Source: an uncultured Eubacteriales bacterium
GTDB taxonomy: Bacteria; Bacillota; Clostridia; Oscillospirales; QAMX01
Direction of reading: 5' to 3'
Length of the DNA stretch: 10,998 bases
Assembly: GCA_905205975.1 (NCBI GenBank)
Contig: CAJLFQ010000072.1
Span: forward strand, 1 to 10,998
Part shown: positions 1-7,440 of the stretch, piece after piece
How positions within the stretch are numbered: position 1 is the first letter of the stretch
Layout of the letters: each line of letters starts with the position of its first letter
The notes under the pieces: generated by a model
Seen by the model: only the letters and a program-made list of their open reading frames with translations
The model's database searches: none
Told to the model about the DNA's origin: nothing
Translations under genes and position numbers: made by a program

Positions 1-343
1 AGAGCTCTTCCGCAGCGTATGCGGCTGTTTCGCCCGCATCCGGCTGGATGCAGACAGAAAACGCGTCCAGCGCGGTGCCGGCAATCGTCAGGGATTGGAC
101 CGGCGGCTCCGGATCCGGTTCCGGCGGCGCTTCGGTCGCTGGCGCCGGCGTCGTTTCAGTCGCGGGCGCCGTGTTGCCGGTCGTTGGCAGGTTGTCGGAC
201 GTTGGCGGGTTGTCGGACGCAGTCGTGACTGCGGGCGTGGTGTCTGCGGGCGTCCTGCCGTCTTTGCTGCAGCCGGCGAAGATCATCGGAACGACCATCA
301 GCACGGCGAGCGCAAGCGCGGTCAGACGGATTTTCTTGCTCAT
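1..343 (-). CDS. DUF4838-family lipoprotein, N-terminal part only (cut by window edge)
   Basis: The first 114 codons are present and the C-terminus lies outside the window. Residues 1-25 form a lipoprotein signal: basic MSKKIR, a hydrophobic stretch, then FAGC with the lipidated Cys at 25. Residues 26 to about 82 are a Pro/Thr/Ala-rich linker, typical of a tether holding a domain away from the membrane. From about residue 84 the protein (SLTIAGTALDAFSVCIQPDA, then an ETAAYAAEEL-type helix) closely matches residues 9-39 of the neighbouring DUF4838 protein at 644-2365, so the missing part is probably the same GH67-like plus DUF4838 architecture. The ATG at 341-343 follows AGGGAGG (353-359 on the plus strand) with a 10-nt gap. 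A sigma-A-type promoter lies upstream. The role is probably binding or cleaving a surface polysaccharide outside the cell; this is inferred from family context only. Confidence 0.8.
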   Translation of the reverse strand, partial: MSKKIRLTALALAVLMVVPMIFAGCSKDGRTPADTTPAVTTASDNPPTSDNLPTTGNTAPATETTPAPATEAPPEPDPEPPVQSLTIAGTALDAFSVCIQPDAGETAAYAAEEL

Positions 344-404
344 CGGTTTGCACCTCCCTAAAAATAACTTAAAATTAATGGATGAAATGATAATACCTGC
401 CATT

Positions 405-433
405 ATTTTATAAGATCATGCGTCAAATGTCAA
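405..433 (-). promoter_or_regulatory. Sigma-A-type promoter of the DUF4838 lipoprotein gene
   Basis: On the minus strand a perfect TTGACA (428-433) and TAAAAT (405-410) are separated by exactly 17 nt. Transcription would start near 398 and give a leader of about 55 nt before the ATG at 343. A TATAAA overlaps the -10 box but at a poorer 15-nt spacing. Confidence 0.7.
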
Positions 434-594
434 CCGTCGGAAATCGTCAAAGAAGTCCGGAATAACCGGAAAACGCACGAAAAGCGCCTGTTCTGCAGCG
501 CCTATATCTGTCTGTTTCAGACAAATACACAAATCAACCGAATTTCAGGCAATTTTTCGGCGCAGTTTATGCGCCAGCCGGTTTGTAAGCCGCG
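434..594. other. Intergenic stretch, no gene seen
   Basis: No open frame with a ribosome-binding site is visible. The stretch contains a small perfect hairpin (TGTCTG-TTT-CAGACA, 510-524), a CCGG-AATAA-CCGG palindrome (457-469) and a GGCGCA-GTTTA-TGCGCC hairpin (559-575). None has a T-tract placed to make a good terminator. They may be operators upstream of the lipoprotein promoter, or chance. Confidence 0.4.
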
Positions 595-596
595 TC

Positions 597-636
597 AAAA
601 AACGGAAGAACGGCATCGACGCCGTTCTTCCGTTTT
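597..636 (-). terminator. Rho-independent terminator after the DUF4838 gene
   Basis: The arms at 599-614 and 621-636 form a perfect 16-bp stem (GC core CGGAAGAACGGC plus four A-T pairs) with a 6-nt loop. Read on the minus strand it ends in six T residues. It begins 8 nt after the TAA of the 644-2365 gene. Because of the flanking A and T runs it could also work for plus-strand transcripts. Confidence 0.9.
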
Positions 637-643
637 GGTTTCT

Positions 644-2365
644 TTACCAGCGGTCGGCCCGCACGCTGAAATCCGGCGGGTCTGCCAGTTTTGTCCATTC
701 CTTGAGATTGATGCCGTACCGGCGCAGCTTCTCGTAGAACGCCTGATTTTCCTGCTGCAGCGCCTCGCCTTCGCCGTTGGACATCCGTTCGTCCCACCGG
801 GCAATCAGCGCCGCATAATCCGTTGAAAGGCGCGAACGCTCAAGATGCGACCGTTCAAGGTCGGTACGCGCGTTCTGTTCCGCCGCATCCCACAGGGTGT
901 TGATCCGATCCATCTGCCGGACAAACGCCGGAAGCACCTTGATCGGATCGGCAAAGCATCCAACGTGCTGATCTGCCGTCGCTGCCTGAAGCAGGTCCAG
1001 GATTGCAAGCACATGTTCCGCACCCGGACCGTAGTATCCATCGCAGAATTCGCGCAGGTGCCGGCGGTATGCCGATTCGTCCATGTAAGGATCCCACAGC
1101 AGCTTGGCGAGCAGATAGCCGCGCAGTTCGGCAAACTCTCCGCTGACGGCGTTATAGTTGCCTTCTTCAAAAACGCCTTTGACATGGTGATCCGCAAAGA
1201 AGCGGGCGTTGTCACGCATGGTGTCAAAGTTCGGGAACGGCATCAGATAATGGGAAAAGTTGGTCACGTAATCCCAGATGTAGAGCTGATCGCAGATTTC
1301 GTTCCAGTCTTCGATGTCTTTTTTGAAAAGACGGTTTTCCGGGCAGGTTTCATCCGTCAACGGATGGCGGAAGCAGCATTCAATCGAGCAGAGGCGGATG
1401 ATCACGTTTCTGCGCGGGCGCGTCAGCTTCGGCACATTGCGGGTATACTGATACGCCAGCGTATCCACCAGCACATCCGGATAGCGCTCCGCCACGGCGT
1501 CTGCAACGGCGTTGACAAAGCGCAGCAGCGTCCCCATGTGGCTGCCCTCCGCTTCGTCGATGGCACGGCAGTGTTCACAGGTGCAGAAATCCTGATTGTC
1601 ATGCTGGGAAACCGAAACGATCCGCTGTTTGTTTTCGGCGATGGCCGCCAGCACTTCCTCGGTGACGATTTTCAGCACTTCGGGGTTAGAAAGACAGAGC
1701 TGATTTCTGGTGCGTTTGCCGTCGTGCAGCGCGAAGTACTCCGGATGCGATTCAAAATACCGATCGGCCGCACAGTACCGCGTCGACAATGTATGGACAA
1801 AACCGTTGTAGGCGATGTTGCCGCCCATTTCCGGCGGGATGGGCTCTCCGCTGTCGGTGTTTGTTTTCAGACGGACACGGAAAGCCGGATGCCGAATCAC
1901 GTCCGTCCAGAAGCTGTCGCGGTATTCAAATACTGCGTGTTCCACACGGCAGGTGCCTTCCGGCAGGTCAATCGATTCGGCCGGCAGAATTGCTTCGGTA
2001 TCGGAGGCATACCAGCGGCAGCCAACCGTTTCCTCCAAGAAAGCATAGACGGCATAGAGTACGCCGCGGCCGCCGCCGCCCGACAGAATCAGGTTCCCGG
2101 ACGCAACAGCAACAGCAAAGTCATCGACGCCGAGGGCTGAACCGTCCGGCGCCGTTTCGGCACAGCATATCTGAATGCAGGGCGATGCTGCTGTCTCCGG
2201 CGGAACTATCGGGAGCGTTACCCCGGTGGCCAGATTCAGATACCGGCAGAGCTCTTCCGCGGCGTATGCAGCGGTTTCGCCTGCGCCCGGCTGAATGCAG
2301 ACGGAAAACCGTTCAATCCCGGTTCCGGCGATCTTCAGCGAGCGAACTGGATGCGATGCGTTCAT
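644..2365 (-). CDS. DUF4838 domain protein, leaderless (putative carbohydrate-active protein)
   Basis: A 573-residue protein without a signal peptide or membrane segment, so probably cytoplasmic. Residues about 9-115 resemble the alpha/beta domain found in front of GH67 alpha-glucuronidases and many DUF4838 proteins (IQPGAGETAAYAAEEL, then GGGGRGVLYAVYAFLEE). Residues about 145-430 look like the DUF4838 core, with SVSQHDNQDFCTCEHC (251-266, a Cys-x-Cys-x2-Cys cluster), YIWDYVTNFSHYLMPFPNF (362-380) and GVFEEGNYNA (397-406). The remainder is helical and rich in charge. No activity is established; carbohydrate binding or hydrolysis is inferred from domain company. The ATG at 2363-2365 follows AAGGAG (2375-2380) at a 9-nt gap. 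The gene has its own promoter and terminator, so it can be expressed alone, although dpaB read-through is possible. It is a tandem relative of the exported version at 1-343. Confidence 0.85.
   Translation of the reverse strand: MNASHPVRSLKIAGTGIERFSVCIQPGAGETAAYAAEELCRYLNLATGVTLPIVPPETAASPCIQICCAETAPDGSALGVDDFAVAVASGNLILSGGGGRGVLYAVYAFLEETVGCRWYASDTEAILPAESIDLPEGTCRVEHAVFEYRDSFWTDVIRHPAFRVRLKTNTDSGEPIPPEMGGNIAYNGFVHTLSTRYCAADRYFESHPEYFALHDGKRTRNQLCLSNPEVLKIVTEEVLAAIAENKQRIVSVSQHDNQDFCTCEHCRAIDEAEGSHMGTLLRFVNAVADAVAERYPDVLVDTLAYQYTRNVPKLTRPRRNVIIRLCSIECCFRHPLTDETCPENRLFKKDIEDWNEICDQLYIWDYVTNFSHYLMPFPNFDTMRDNARFFADHHVKGVFEEGNYNAVSGEFAELRGYLLAKLLWDPYMDESAYRRHLREFCDGYYGPGAEHVLAILDLLQAATADQHVGCFADPIKVLPAFVRQMDRINTLWDAAEQNARTDLERSHLERSRLSTDYAALIARWDERMSNGEGEALQQENQAFYEKLRRYGINLKEWTKLADPPDFSVRADRW
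2248..2338 (-). repeat. Paralogous repeat of 1-91 (shared DUF4838 N-terminal coding)
   Basis: Positions 2248-2338 align without gaps to 1-91, with roughly four bases in five identical, starting with the identical AGAGCTCTTCCGC. Both copies code in the same frame for the N-terminal GH67-like domain. The repeat begins at the window edge, so the duplicated unit is certainly longer. Confidence 0.85.
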
Positions 2366-2385
2366 GCGCAGACACTCCTTTGTGC

Positions 2386-2425
2386 TGATTCGTTTGAATC
2401 ATTGATTGCGGTTTTCCGGACCGCA
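2386..2425 (-). promoter_or_regulatory. Two small hairpins in the DUF4838 mRNA leader
   Basis: The roughly 85-nt leader can form TGCGGT/ACCGCA (arms 2407-2412 and 2420-2425) and, just upstream of the ribosome-binding site, TGATTC/GAATCA (2386-2391 and 2396-2401, 4-nt loop). They may tune translation or stability. No known riboswitch is recognised. Confidence 0.3.
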
Positions 2426-2456
2426 TGACCGGGCACATGGTTGAGATGGCATCTTT

Positions 2457-2484
2457 ATCATACCATAAAATTCCGGTTTGTCAA
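2457..2484 (-). promoter_or_regulatory. Promoter of the DUF4838 gene overlapping the dpaB stop
   Basis: On the minus strand, TTGACA (2479-2484), a 16-nt spacer and TATGAT (2457-2462). TG sits one base before the -10 box (TGGTATGAT), giving an extended -10. The TGA inside TTGACA is the dpaB stop codon (2481-2483). There is no terminator between dpaB and this promoter. Confidence 0.7.
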
Positions 2485-3080
2485 CTCTTTTTTTCTGCGC
2501 CCAGCAAAATCGGCTGAAGCTGCTCGCCGCTCAGCGCCGCCTCAGCCGTTTCGCCGATCCGGCTGAAATCCGCGACCAGCGAATTCGGTTTGTCCGCCGG
2601 GTCATCCTGCCCGAACGGGACGAAAAAGAGGTGTTTTCTGGCCATCAGCGCGCCGATATTGGCTGCGTTGCCACCCAGACCGTCATTGGTGGAAACCGCA
2701 ACGACAACCGGCCGGTTGTTCCGCAGATGCGACTTCACCGCAAGCGTCACCGGTGTATCTGCTATACCGGCAGCTATTTTGGCCAATGTATTGCCCGTCG
2801 CCGGTGCGACAACCAGCACGTCGAACCGTTTTTTCGGTCCGATCGGTTCAGCCGCCGCAATGGTATCAACGATCGGCTGGCCGCAGATTTCCGTCAGCGC
2901 CGCGCGGAAGTCCTCTGCCGTGCCGAAGCGTGTATCGGTCGATGCGCTTTGAAAGCTCATCACCGGCGTGACGTTCCAGCCGTCCGCTGCGAGTGCGGCG
3001 ACCGTCTCGATCACGCGGGAAAACGTGCAGAATGAGCCGCACAGCGCAAAGCCCATCCGACGTTTGTTTGCTGTTTCCAT
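2481..3080 (-). CDS. dpaB: Dipicolinate synthase subunit B
   Basis: A 199-residue flavoprotein-fold subunit. Together with DpaA it makes dipicolinic acid from dihydrodipicolinate in the mother cell; DPA is then loaded into the spore core. The length equals the usual 200 or so residues of Bacillus SpoVFB, and the sequence follows it throughout: GSFCTF (15-20), NTLAKIAAGIADTP (97-110), LRNNRPVVVAVSTND (119-133), FFVPFGQDDPADKPNS (152-167) and QLQPIL (187-192). The start at 3080 is chosen because AGGAG lies 8 nt upstream and because its N-terminus aligns with SpoVFB. An in-frame ATG at 3119 would add 13 residues with no family counterpart. A 96-nt gap separates it from dpaA; it contains GC-rich inverted repeats but no T-tract, so the pair is probably one transcript. 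It is unusually close to the next gene's promoter. Confidence 0.95.
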   Translation of the reverse strand: METANKRRMGFALCGSFCTFSRVIETVAALAADGWNVTPVMSFQSASTDTRFGTAEDFRAALTEICGQPIVDTIAAAEPIGPKKRFDVLVVAPATGNTLAKIAAGIADTPVTLAVKSHLRNNRPVVVAVSTNDGLGGNAANIGALMARKHLFFVPFGQDDPADKPNSLVADFSRIGETAEAALSGEQLQPILLGAEKKS

Positions 3081-3176
3081 TGATTTTTCTCCTGATTGAT
3101 CTCCAGATTCATTTTTCACGCAGCCCTTCGATTGATGCGGCGCGGCCTGCTGCGGATGTGCCGCACGCCGCTCTGT

Positions 3177-4046
3177 TCATCCGTCCTTTTTCAGTTCCTG
3201 AAGCATTTGCAGAACCGTTTCCGCAATGGCCGCCCCCGCTGTCGCCGGTGCAGTCTTTCCGGGCAGGGAGAGCGCATGAATCGTTTTTCGCCCGATCCGC
3301 CGCGCCGCCTCAAAATCAACGCCGCCCGGCATGCTTGCCAAATCGATCACCAAACATCGCGGCGGCAGCTCCTCCAACACATCCTGCGGAAACACCAGCG
3401 CTGGAATTGTGTTGAATACCACGTCAAGCCGGCCGAGTTTTCCACGCAGCGCGCCGGTTTCCAGGGCACGATAGCCTTCGAAACGGATCCACTCCAGATC
3501 GGACGCACGCCGTGCGGAAACCGTCACGCAGGCGCCGATCCCGCGCAGCATCGACGCCAACGCGCGGCCAATCCGGCCGTAGCCCGCCACAAGGCATTCC
3601 GCGCCGTGCAGCGTAACCGGCAGTTCTTCCATGGCGATCTGAAGTGCCCCCTCCGCGCTTGGGATTGCATTGCGGATGGACAGCTCTTCCCGCCCGGCAT
3701 AGTCGATCAGTGTTACGCCTTGGCGTTCCGCTTCTTCTTTGAGCAGCAGGCTCAGCTTGCCGCCCAGCACCGGCACGCCGTCCGGAAGCGTTTTCAAAAG
3801 TTCCCGGCGGTCAACCGGCGTCCGGCAAAACGGCGCATTCAGCGTTTCCTGCGCCGTTTCCGCCGGAAACGGCAGCAGGACAAAATCCGCTTCTGCCATC
3901 GCTTCGTGCAGCGTCGGCGCCTGTCTGCGTCCTTCCGCCAGTTCACACGTTTCAAATCCGAACAGCACCGTCCGGCATCCGGCGTGTTCCAGCGCTTCGG
4001 CGGCAAACAGCTGACGCTTGTCGCCGCCGATAATTGCAGCATTCAC
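3177..4046 (-). CDS. dpaA: Dipicolinate synthase subunit A
   Basis: A 289-residue NAD(P)-binding subunit of dipicolinate synthase, acting with DpaB in the sporulating mother cell. Visible marks are an N-terminal dehydrogenase-like domain (AAIIGGDKRQ, 3-12), the family segment DYAGREELSIRNAIPSAEGA (115-134), the Rossmann loop GYGRIGRALA (155-164), and the C-terminal HALSLPGKTAPATAG (258-272). The start is GTG at 4044-4046: a GGGGGGAG site lies 7 nt upstream, and a TGA closes the frame a few codons further up, so no earlier start exists. An ATG two codons later in another frame (GTGAATG) is not the start. In Bacillus this operon also carries asd, dapG and dapA; here only the two synthase genes are together. 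A sigma-K-like promoter lies just upstream. Confidence 0.95.
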   Translation of the reverse strand: MNAAIIGGDKRQLFAAEALEHAGCRTVLFGFETCELAEGRRQAPTLHEAMAEADFVLLPFPAETAQETLNAPFCRTPVDRRELLKTLPDGVPVLGGKLSLLLKEEAERQGVTLIDYAGREELSIRNAIPSAEGALQIAMEELPVTLHGAECLVAGYGRIGRALASMLRGIGACVTVSARRASDLEWIRFEGYRALETGALRGKLGRLDVVFNTIPALVFPQDVLEELPPRCLVIDLASMPGGVDFEAARRIGRKTIHALSLPGKTAPATAGAAIAETVLQMLQELKKDG

Positions 4047-4067
4047 AGATGAACTCCCCCCTCATTT

Positions 4068-4096
4068 CAACATATGAGACCCGCGTACGGAAGGTG
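4068..4096 (-). promoter_or_regulatory. Possible sigma-K-type (late mother-cell) promoter of dpaAB
   Basis: On the minus strand, CATATGTTG (4068-4076) fits the sigma-K -10 pattern CATAnnnT, and CACC with the expected AC (94-95 of the 4000s) stands 17 nt upstream. The short leader would carry only the ribosome-binding site. There is no good TTGACA/TATAAT pair here. The motif is short, so chance is possible; the known sigma-K control of DPA synthase in Bacillus supports it. Confidence 0.45.
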
Positions 4097-4117
4097 CGGT
4101 TCCGCCTGCTGACAGTT

Positions 4118-4164
4118 ACTGAAAAACCGGTGCAGCCCATTCAAGGGGCCGCACCGGTTTCAGT
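4118..4164 (-). terminator. Rho-independent terminator after the PAP2 gene
   Basis: The arms at 4118-4133 and 4151-4164 pair over 14 bp (ACTGAAACCGGTGC, with a two-A bulge in the left arm), followed by an inner GCCC/GGGC stem. On the minus strand the right side reads GCACCGG followed by five T. It starts 32 nt beyond the PAP2 stop and separates that cluster from dpaAB. Confidence 0.75.
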
Positions 4165-4195
4165 TTTCTGTCAAATGGTATGTTTGATGACACCT

Positions 4196-5140
4196 TCACC
4201 CTATTTTTTTCCGGCCGAGCTTCGACCAGAAGCGGAAGGTCAGCGGGTAAAGGAATCCCGCATACACCGCCAGCAGCAGATAGCGGATGCCGTCTGCGAT
4301 GTGGTGACCGCCGAACAAATTGAGCAGCGGCTGCTTCAGTCCGCGCCAGATGAGCAGGGCAAAGACAAGCCCAACGGCGAATTTCGCAATCTGGATGTAC
4401 CAGACCGCGCGCGTTTCAAAATGCAGCCAGCAGCGGTCCAGCTGCCACGCAGCGGCAAGACCGATGGAAGCGCCCAGCATTTCCCAGCCGTGCTTCGCGG
4501 CTTCCGCAATGGCCGGATCCGACAGATCGCTCAGCGAGGCATAAATCACCAGCCCGGCAGATACCGCAGCCAGAATGCCGCAGGCCACCCATGAAATCCA
4601 CGGTTTTTCCGCTTCCAGCGACGACAGCCATGCCATCAGAAAAACAACGGCCAAACCGATACAGATCGCGCCGATGATATCTGTCAGCGTGTGAACACCG
4701 AGATAGAGGCGCGAGAAGCCCGTCAGCAGCACCAGGATAACGCTGCAGATCGTGACCCATTTCCGCCTGGCAAACACGGCCAGCGAGCCGAACAGCCCCA
4801 GCGCCGACTGCGTGTGCCCGCTCGGGAAAGAGTAATCCGTCGCGGCAAATTCGCCGTCCAGCGCGGCTTCCACAGGGGTCAGCGATGCATCGCGCACCCA
4901 GGGGCGCGGAATTTTGCAGGCCGCTTTGACAATCTGGCTGGCAGCCGTGCCGCAGCCCCACGAAAAGAACATCCAAAACCCCGCGCGTTTGTTGACGCAC
5001 CAGAGCGCAATGAGAATCACCGCCGTAAAGGCGATTTCTCCCCCCAACTGCGAAATCAGCAGAAACAGCTGATCCAAAAAAGGTGTGCGAATGGATTCCA
5101 GCGAAGCAAGAATGTTCAGGTGTTGCAACGCCTGCAGCAT
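4196..5140 (-). CDS. PAP2-family membrane phosphatase
   Basis: A 314-residue integral membrane protein with the full catalytic signature of the type-2 phosphatidic acid phosphatase family: K72-x6-R79-P80, PSGH (106-109) and SRLYLGVHTLTD (143-154, with R144, H150 and D154). Hydrophobic helices flank these motifs (about 25-49, 52-70, 113-124, 130-141, 155-172), and the C-terminal half adds about four more (about 183-201, 221-234, 249-267, 285-303), longer than minimal PAP2 enzymes. Family members remove phosphate from phosphatidate, PgpB-type substrates or undecaprenyl diphosphate. Recycling of the undecaprenyl carrier would suit the neighbouring UDP-GlcNAc genes, but the substrate cannot be read from sequence. 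The ATG at 5138-5140 has no clear Shine-Dalgarno site, yet a TGA eight codons upstream excludes an earlier start. It follows the IMPase gene by 71 nt and is probably its last operon partner. Confidence 0.9.
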   Translation of the reverse strand: MLQALQHLNILASLESIRTPFLDQLFLLISQLGGEIAFTAVILIALWCVNKRAGFWMFFSWGCGTAASQIVKAACKIPRPWVRDASLTPVEAALDGEFAATDYSFPSGHTQSALGLFGSLAVFARRKWVTICSVILVLLTGFSRLYLGVHTLTDIIGAICIGLAVVFLMAWLSSLEAEKPWISWVACGILAAVSAGLVIYASLSDLSDPAIAEAAKHGWEMLGASIGLAAAWQLDRCWLHFETRAVWYIQIAKFAVGLVFALLIWRGLKQPLLNLFGGHHIADGIRYLLLAVYAGFLYPLTFRFWSKLGRKKIG

Positions 5141-5211
5141 TTGTGTGAGCGGACGGGTTGTTCAAATCGGTTGTTCTGTCTGTTGGATGTGCGGATTTGA
5201 TCGATTCCGCA

Positions 5212-6006
5212 TTACCAGACGGTTTTGGCGTATGGCGCCGCCATTTGGAAGAGCGCTTCATAGACCGGCGCGTTCCCAGCGAGAATGCTGGACGGCCGCT
5301 TCAAGTCCGGCAGTTCCCCGTTGAAGCGCGTGATTCTGCCGCCCGCTTCCGTCACCAGCAGTTCGCCGGCTGCATAGTCCCAGGGTTGGAGCGTCATTTC
5401 AAAGAAGCCGTCCAGCCTGCCGGCGGCCAGATAGACCAGATCCAATGCGGCGCTGCCGCTTCTGCGGATGTCCAGCGATTCCCGGTATGCTGCCGCAAGC
5501 AGCGCAAACGTCGCTTCTGACCGCGTACGGTCATACGGCGTTGTGCCGAAGCCGATCAGCGCGTGTGCATAGTCATGCCGTGAGACCGCAATCTGTTCGC
5601 CGTTCAGAAACGCGCCGCTTCCGCGTTCCGCGGTAAACAGCTCGTCGGTATACGGGTTATAGACGACCGCCAGCAGCGTTTCGTTCCGCTCCGGATGCGC
5701 CAGTGCCACGGAAACGGCGCTCATGCCGGTGCCGTGGATGAAGTTGGAGGTTCCGTCGATCGGATCGACGATCCATGCGGTTTCACCCATTCCCTGTTCG
5801 CCGTTTTCTTCCCCGCAGAAGGCCGCTTCCGGGCAGATTTCCGTCAGCGTACCGTGCAGATGATTCTGTACGCGCACGTCATATTCCGTCACATAGTTCC
5901 GGTCGCCGCCTTTTTGCATACCGTCTCCGCGGTAACGCTCCGCGCTGCGGATGATCGCCCCTGCGTCGCGCACCGTATCACACACCTGACGTAAAAGCGC
6001 AGTCAT
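5212..6006 (-). CDS. suhB: Inositol monophosphatase (IMPase/SuhB) family protein
   Basis: A 264-residue Mg-dependent sugar phosphatase of the IMPase fold. The three metal-site motifs are intact: GEEN (65-68), WIVDPIDGTSNFIHG (78-92) and QPWDYAAGELLVTEAGG (207-223). Substrates in the family include inositol-1-phosphate, fructose-1,6-bisphosphate, NADP and PAP, so the gene symbol is provisional. Position next to glmM suggests a sugar-phosphate or envelope-related role, but this is inference. The start at 6006 is preferred: it leaves 7 nt after the glmM stop, has GGGAG about 11 nt upstream, and gives the usual IMPase N-terminus. An ATG at 6033 would give 273 residues and overlap glmM by 20 nt without a convincing ribosome-binding site. 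The gene is followed by a small TGCGGA/TCCGCA hairpin (5190-5211) lacking a T-tract. Confidence 0.9.
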   Translation of the reverse strand: MTALLRQVCDTVRDAGAIIRSAERYRGDGMQKGGDRNYVTEYDVRVQNHLHGTLTEICPEAAFCGEENGEQGMGETAWIVDPIDGTSNFIHGTGMSAVSVALAHPERNETLLAVVYNPYTDELFTAERGSGAFLNGEQIAVSRHDYAHALIGFGTTPYDRTRSEATFALLAAAYRESLDIRRSGSAALDLVYLAAGRLDGFFEMTLQPWDYAAGELLVTEAGGRITRFNGELPDLKRPSSILAGNAPVYEALFQMAAPYAKTVW

Positions 6007-6013
6007 TTTTCGC

Positions 6014-7396
6014 TCATCTCCCGTTTTGGGCATCCGTTTCCGCCGGTTTGCCCAGCCGTTCTTCGATCACGCCTGCAACGTTCTCCGCAATCCGGCGGAT
6101 TTCTTCGACGTCTTTGCCTTCCGCCATGACGCGGATCAGCGGCTCCGTCCCGGACGGGCGGACGACGATGCGCCCTTCTTTGCCGAGAATGCGCTTCGCC
6201 TCGTCGATGCTTTCCTTGACGGCACGGTCGGTATAAAAGAGCAGCTTACCCTCCGGTGAAACACGCACGTTGACCATGGTCTGCGGATACTTCGTCATGA
6301 TGCCGGACAGCTCCGAAAGCTTTTTGCCCTTTCTGCGCATCATGGAGAGGAGCTGGATGGCGGTCAGCTGCCCATCGCCGGTTGTCGCAAAATCCCGGAA
6401 AATGATGTGGCCGGACTGTTCGCCGCCGAAAGAGTAATCTTCCAGAAGCATCTCTTCCAAAACGAACCGGTCGCCGACTTTGGTCGCAATGAAGCGCAGG
6501 CCGTTGTCCTCGCAGAAGCGGCCGAAGCCAAAGTTGCTCATGATGGTGCCGACGACCGTTTTCTTGGAGAGCTTGCCGCGTTCCGCCATATCGGCGGCGC
6601 AGATCGCCATGATCACGTCGCCGTCGATCAGTTTGCCCGTTTCATCGACGCAGAGGCAACGGTCTGCATCGCCGTCAAATGCAACGCCCGCATCGAGGTC
6701 GTTTTCGGCGACGTACTGCGCCAGCGCTTCCATATGGGTCGAGCCGCAGCTGCGGTTGATGTTGACGCCGTCCGGCGTGTGGAACATCAGATGCACGTCG
6801 GCGCCCAGCGAGGTAAACAGCTTTTCCGCCGTGACGCTTGCGGAACCGTTCGCGCAGTCCACTGCGACGCGCATACCGTCCAGCGAATACGGAACGCTCG
6901 ATTTCAGGTGGTCGATATAGTCTTTCGCCGCCGACGGACGAACCGTGATCTTGCCGATGCCTTCGCCGCTGACGACTTCCGGCTCATTGACGCGGTTCAG
7001 AAGGATATCTTCAATCCGTTCTTCCAAAGCGTCCGGCAGCTTGAAGCCGTCGCCGCTGAAGATTTTGATGCCGTTGTATTCCGACGTATTGTGCGATGCG
7101 GAAATCATGACGCCGGCATCAGCCTTGTATTTTTCAACCAGATAAGCAACCGCCGGCGTCGGAACGACGCCTAAGCTGATGACGTCCGCGCCGACCGAGC
7201 AGAGCCCTGCAGACACTGCGGCGGACAGCATATCCGACGAAATACGCGTATCCGTGCCGATGACGAAAACGGGACGGCGGCGGCAGCCTTCTGTCAAAAC
7301 GGCTGCTGCCGCTTTGCCGATGTTCATGGCCAGTTCCGCGTTGAGATCTTTTCCGGCGACGCCGCGGATGCCATCTGTTCCAAACAATCTGCCCAT
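6014..7396 (-). CDS. glmM: Phosphoglucosamine mutase
   Basis: A 460-residue cytoplasmic enzyme converting glucosamine-6-phosphate to glucosamine-1-phosphate for UDP-GlcNAc, hence for peptidoglycan. It is full length for the family, and all four active-site elements are seen: FGTDGIRG (5-12), the phosphoserine loop MISASHNTSEYNG (97-109, catalytic Ser101), the metal loop DGDADR (241-246), the sugar loop GEQSGH (325-330) and the phosphate loop RPSGTEP (413-419). The ATG at 7394-7396 follows GAGGAG with an 11-nt gap. Only 44 nt separate it from the GlmU-like gene upstream. A TATAAT (7420-7425) lies in that gap but lacks a -35 box, so co-transcription is more likely than a strong internal promoter. 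The short C-terminal tail after about residue 450 is polar and not conserved-looking. Confidence 0.97.
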   Translation of the reverse strand: MGRLFGTDGIRGVAGKDLNAELAMNIGKAAAAVLTEGCRRRPVFVIGTDTRISSDMLSAAVSAGLCSVGADVISLGVVPTPAVAYLVEKYKADAGVMISASHNTSEYNGIKIFSGDGFKLPDALEERIEDILLNRVNEPEVVSGEGIGKITVRPSAAKDYIDHLKSSVPYSLDGMRVAVDCANGSASVTAEKLFTSLGADVHLMFHTPDGVNINRSCGSTHMEALAQYVAENDLDAGVAFDGDADRCLCVDETGKLIDGDVIMAICAADMAERGKLSKKTVVGTIMSNFGFGRFCEDNGLRFIATKVGDRFVLEEMLLEDYSFGGEQSGHIIFRDFATTGDGQLTAIQLLSMMRRKGKKLSELSGIMTKYPQTMVNVRVSPEGKLLFYTDRAVKESIDEAKRILGKEGRIVVRPSGTEPLIRVMAEGKDVEEIRRIAENVAGVIEERLGKPAETDAQNGR

Positions 7397-7440
7397 ATCA
7401 GAAACAACTCCTCATTACCATTATATGGATCATAACCCGA

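Noticed and set aside
845..2140. 431-codon plus-strand frame inside the DUF4838 gene
   Set aside because: It is antisense to a recognisable protein, has no Shine-Dalgarno site, and its product is Arg/His-rich as expected of a GC-rich shadow frame.
3096..4052. 318-codon plus-strand frame opposite dpaA
   Set aside because: It has shadow-frame composition (many Arg, Gln and His residues), and the minus strand clearly encodes DpaA.
5190..5211. Terminator between the IMPase and PAP2 genes
   Set aside because: The TGCGGA/TCCGCA hairpin has only 6 bp and is not followed by T residues.
7420..7425. TATAAT as a separate promoter for glmM
   Set aside because: It is a perfect -10, but the -35 position is GCGCGT and there is no TG extension, so co-transcription with the upstream gene is more likely.
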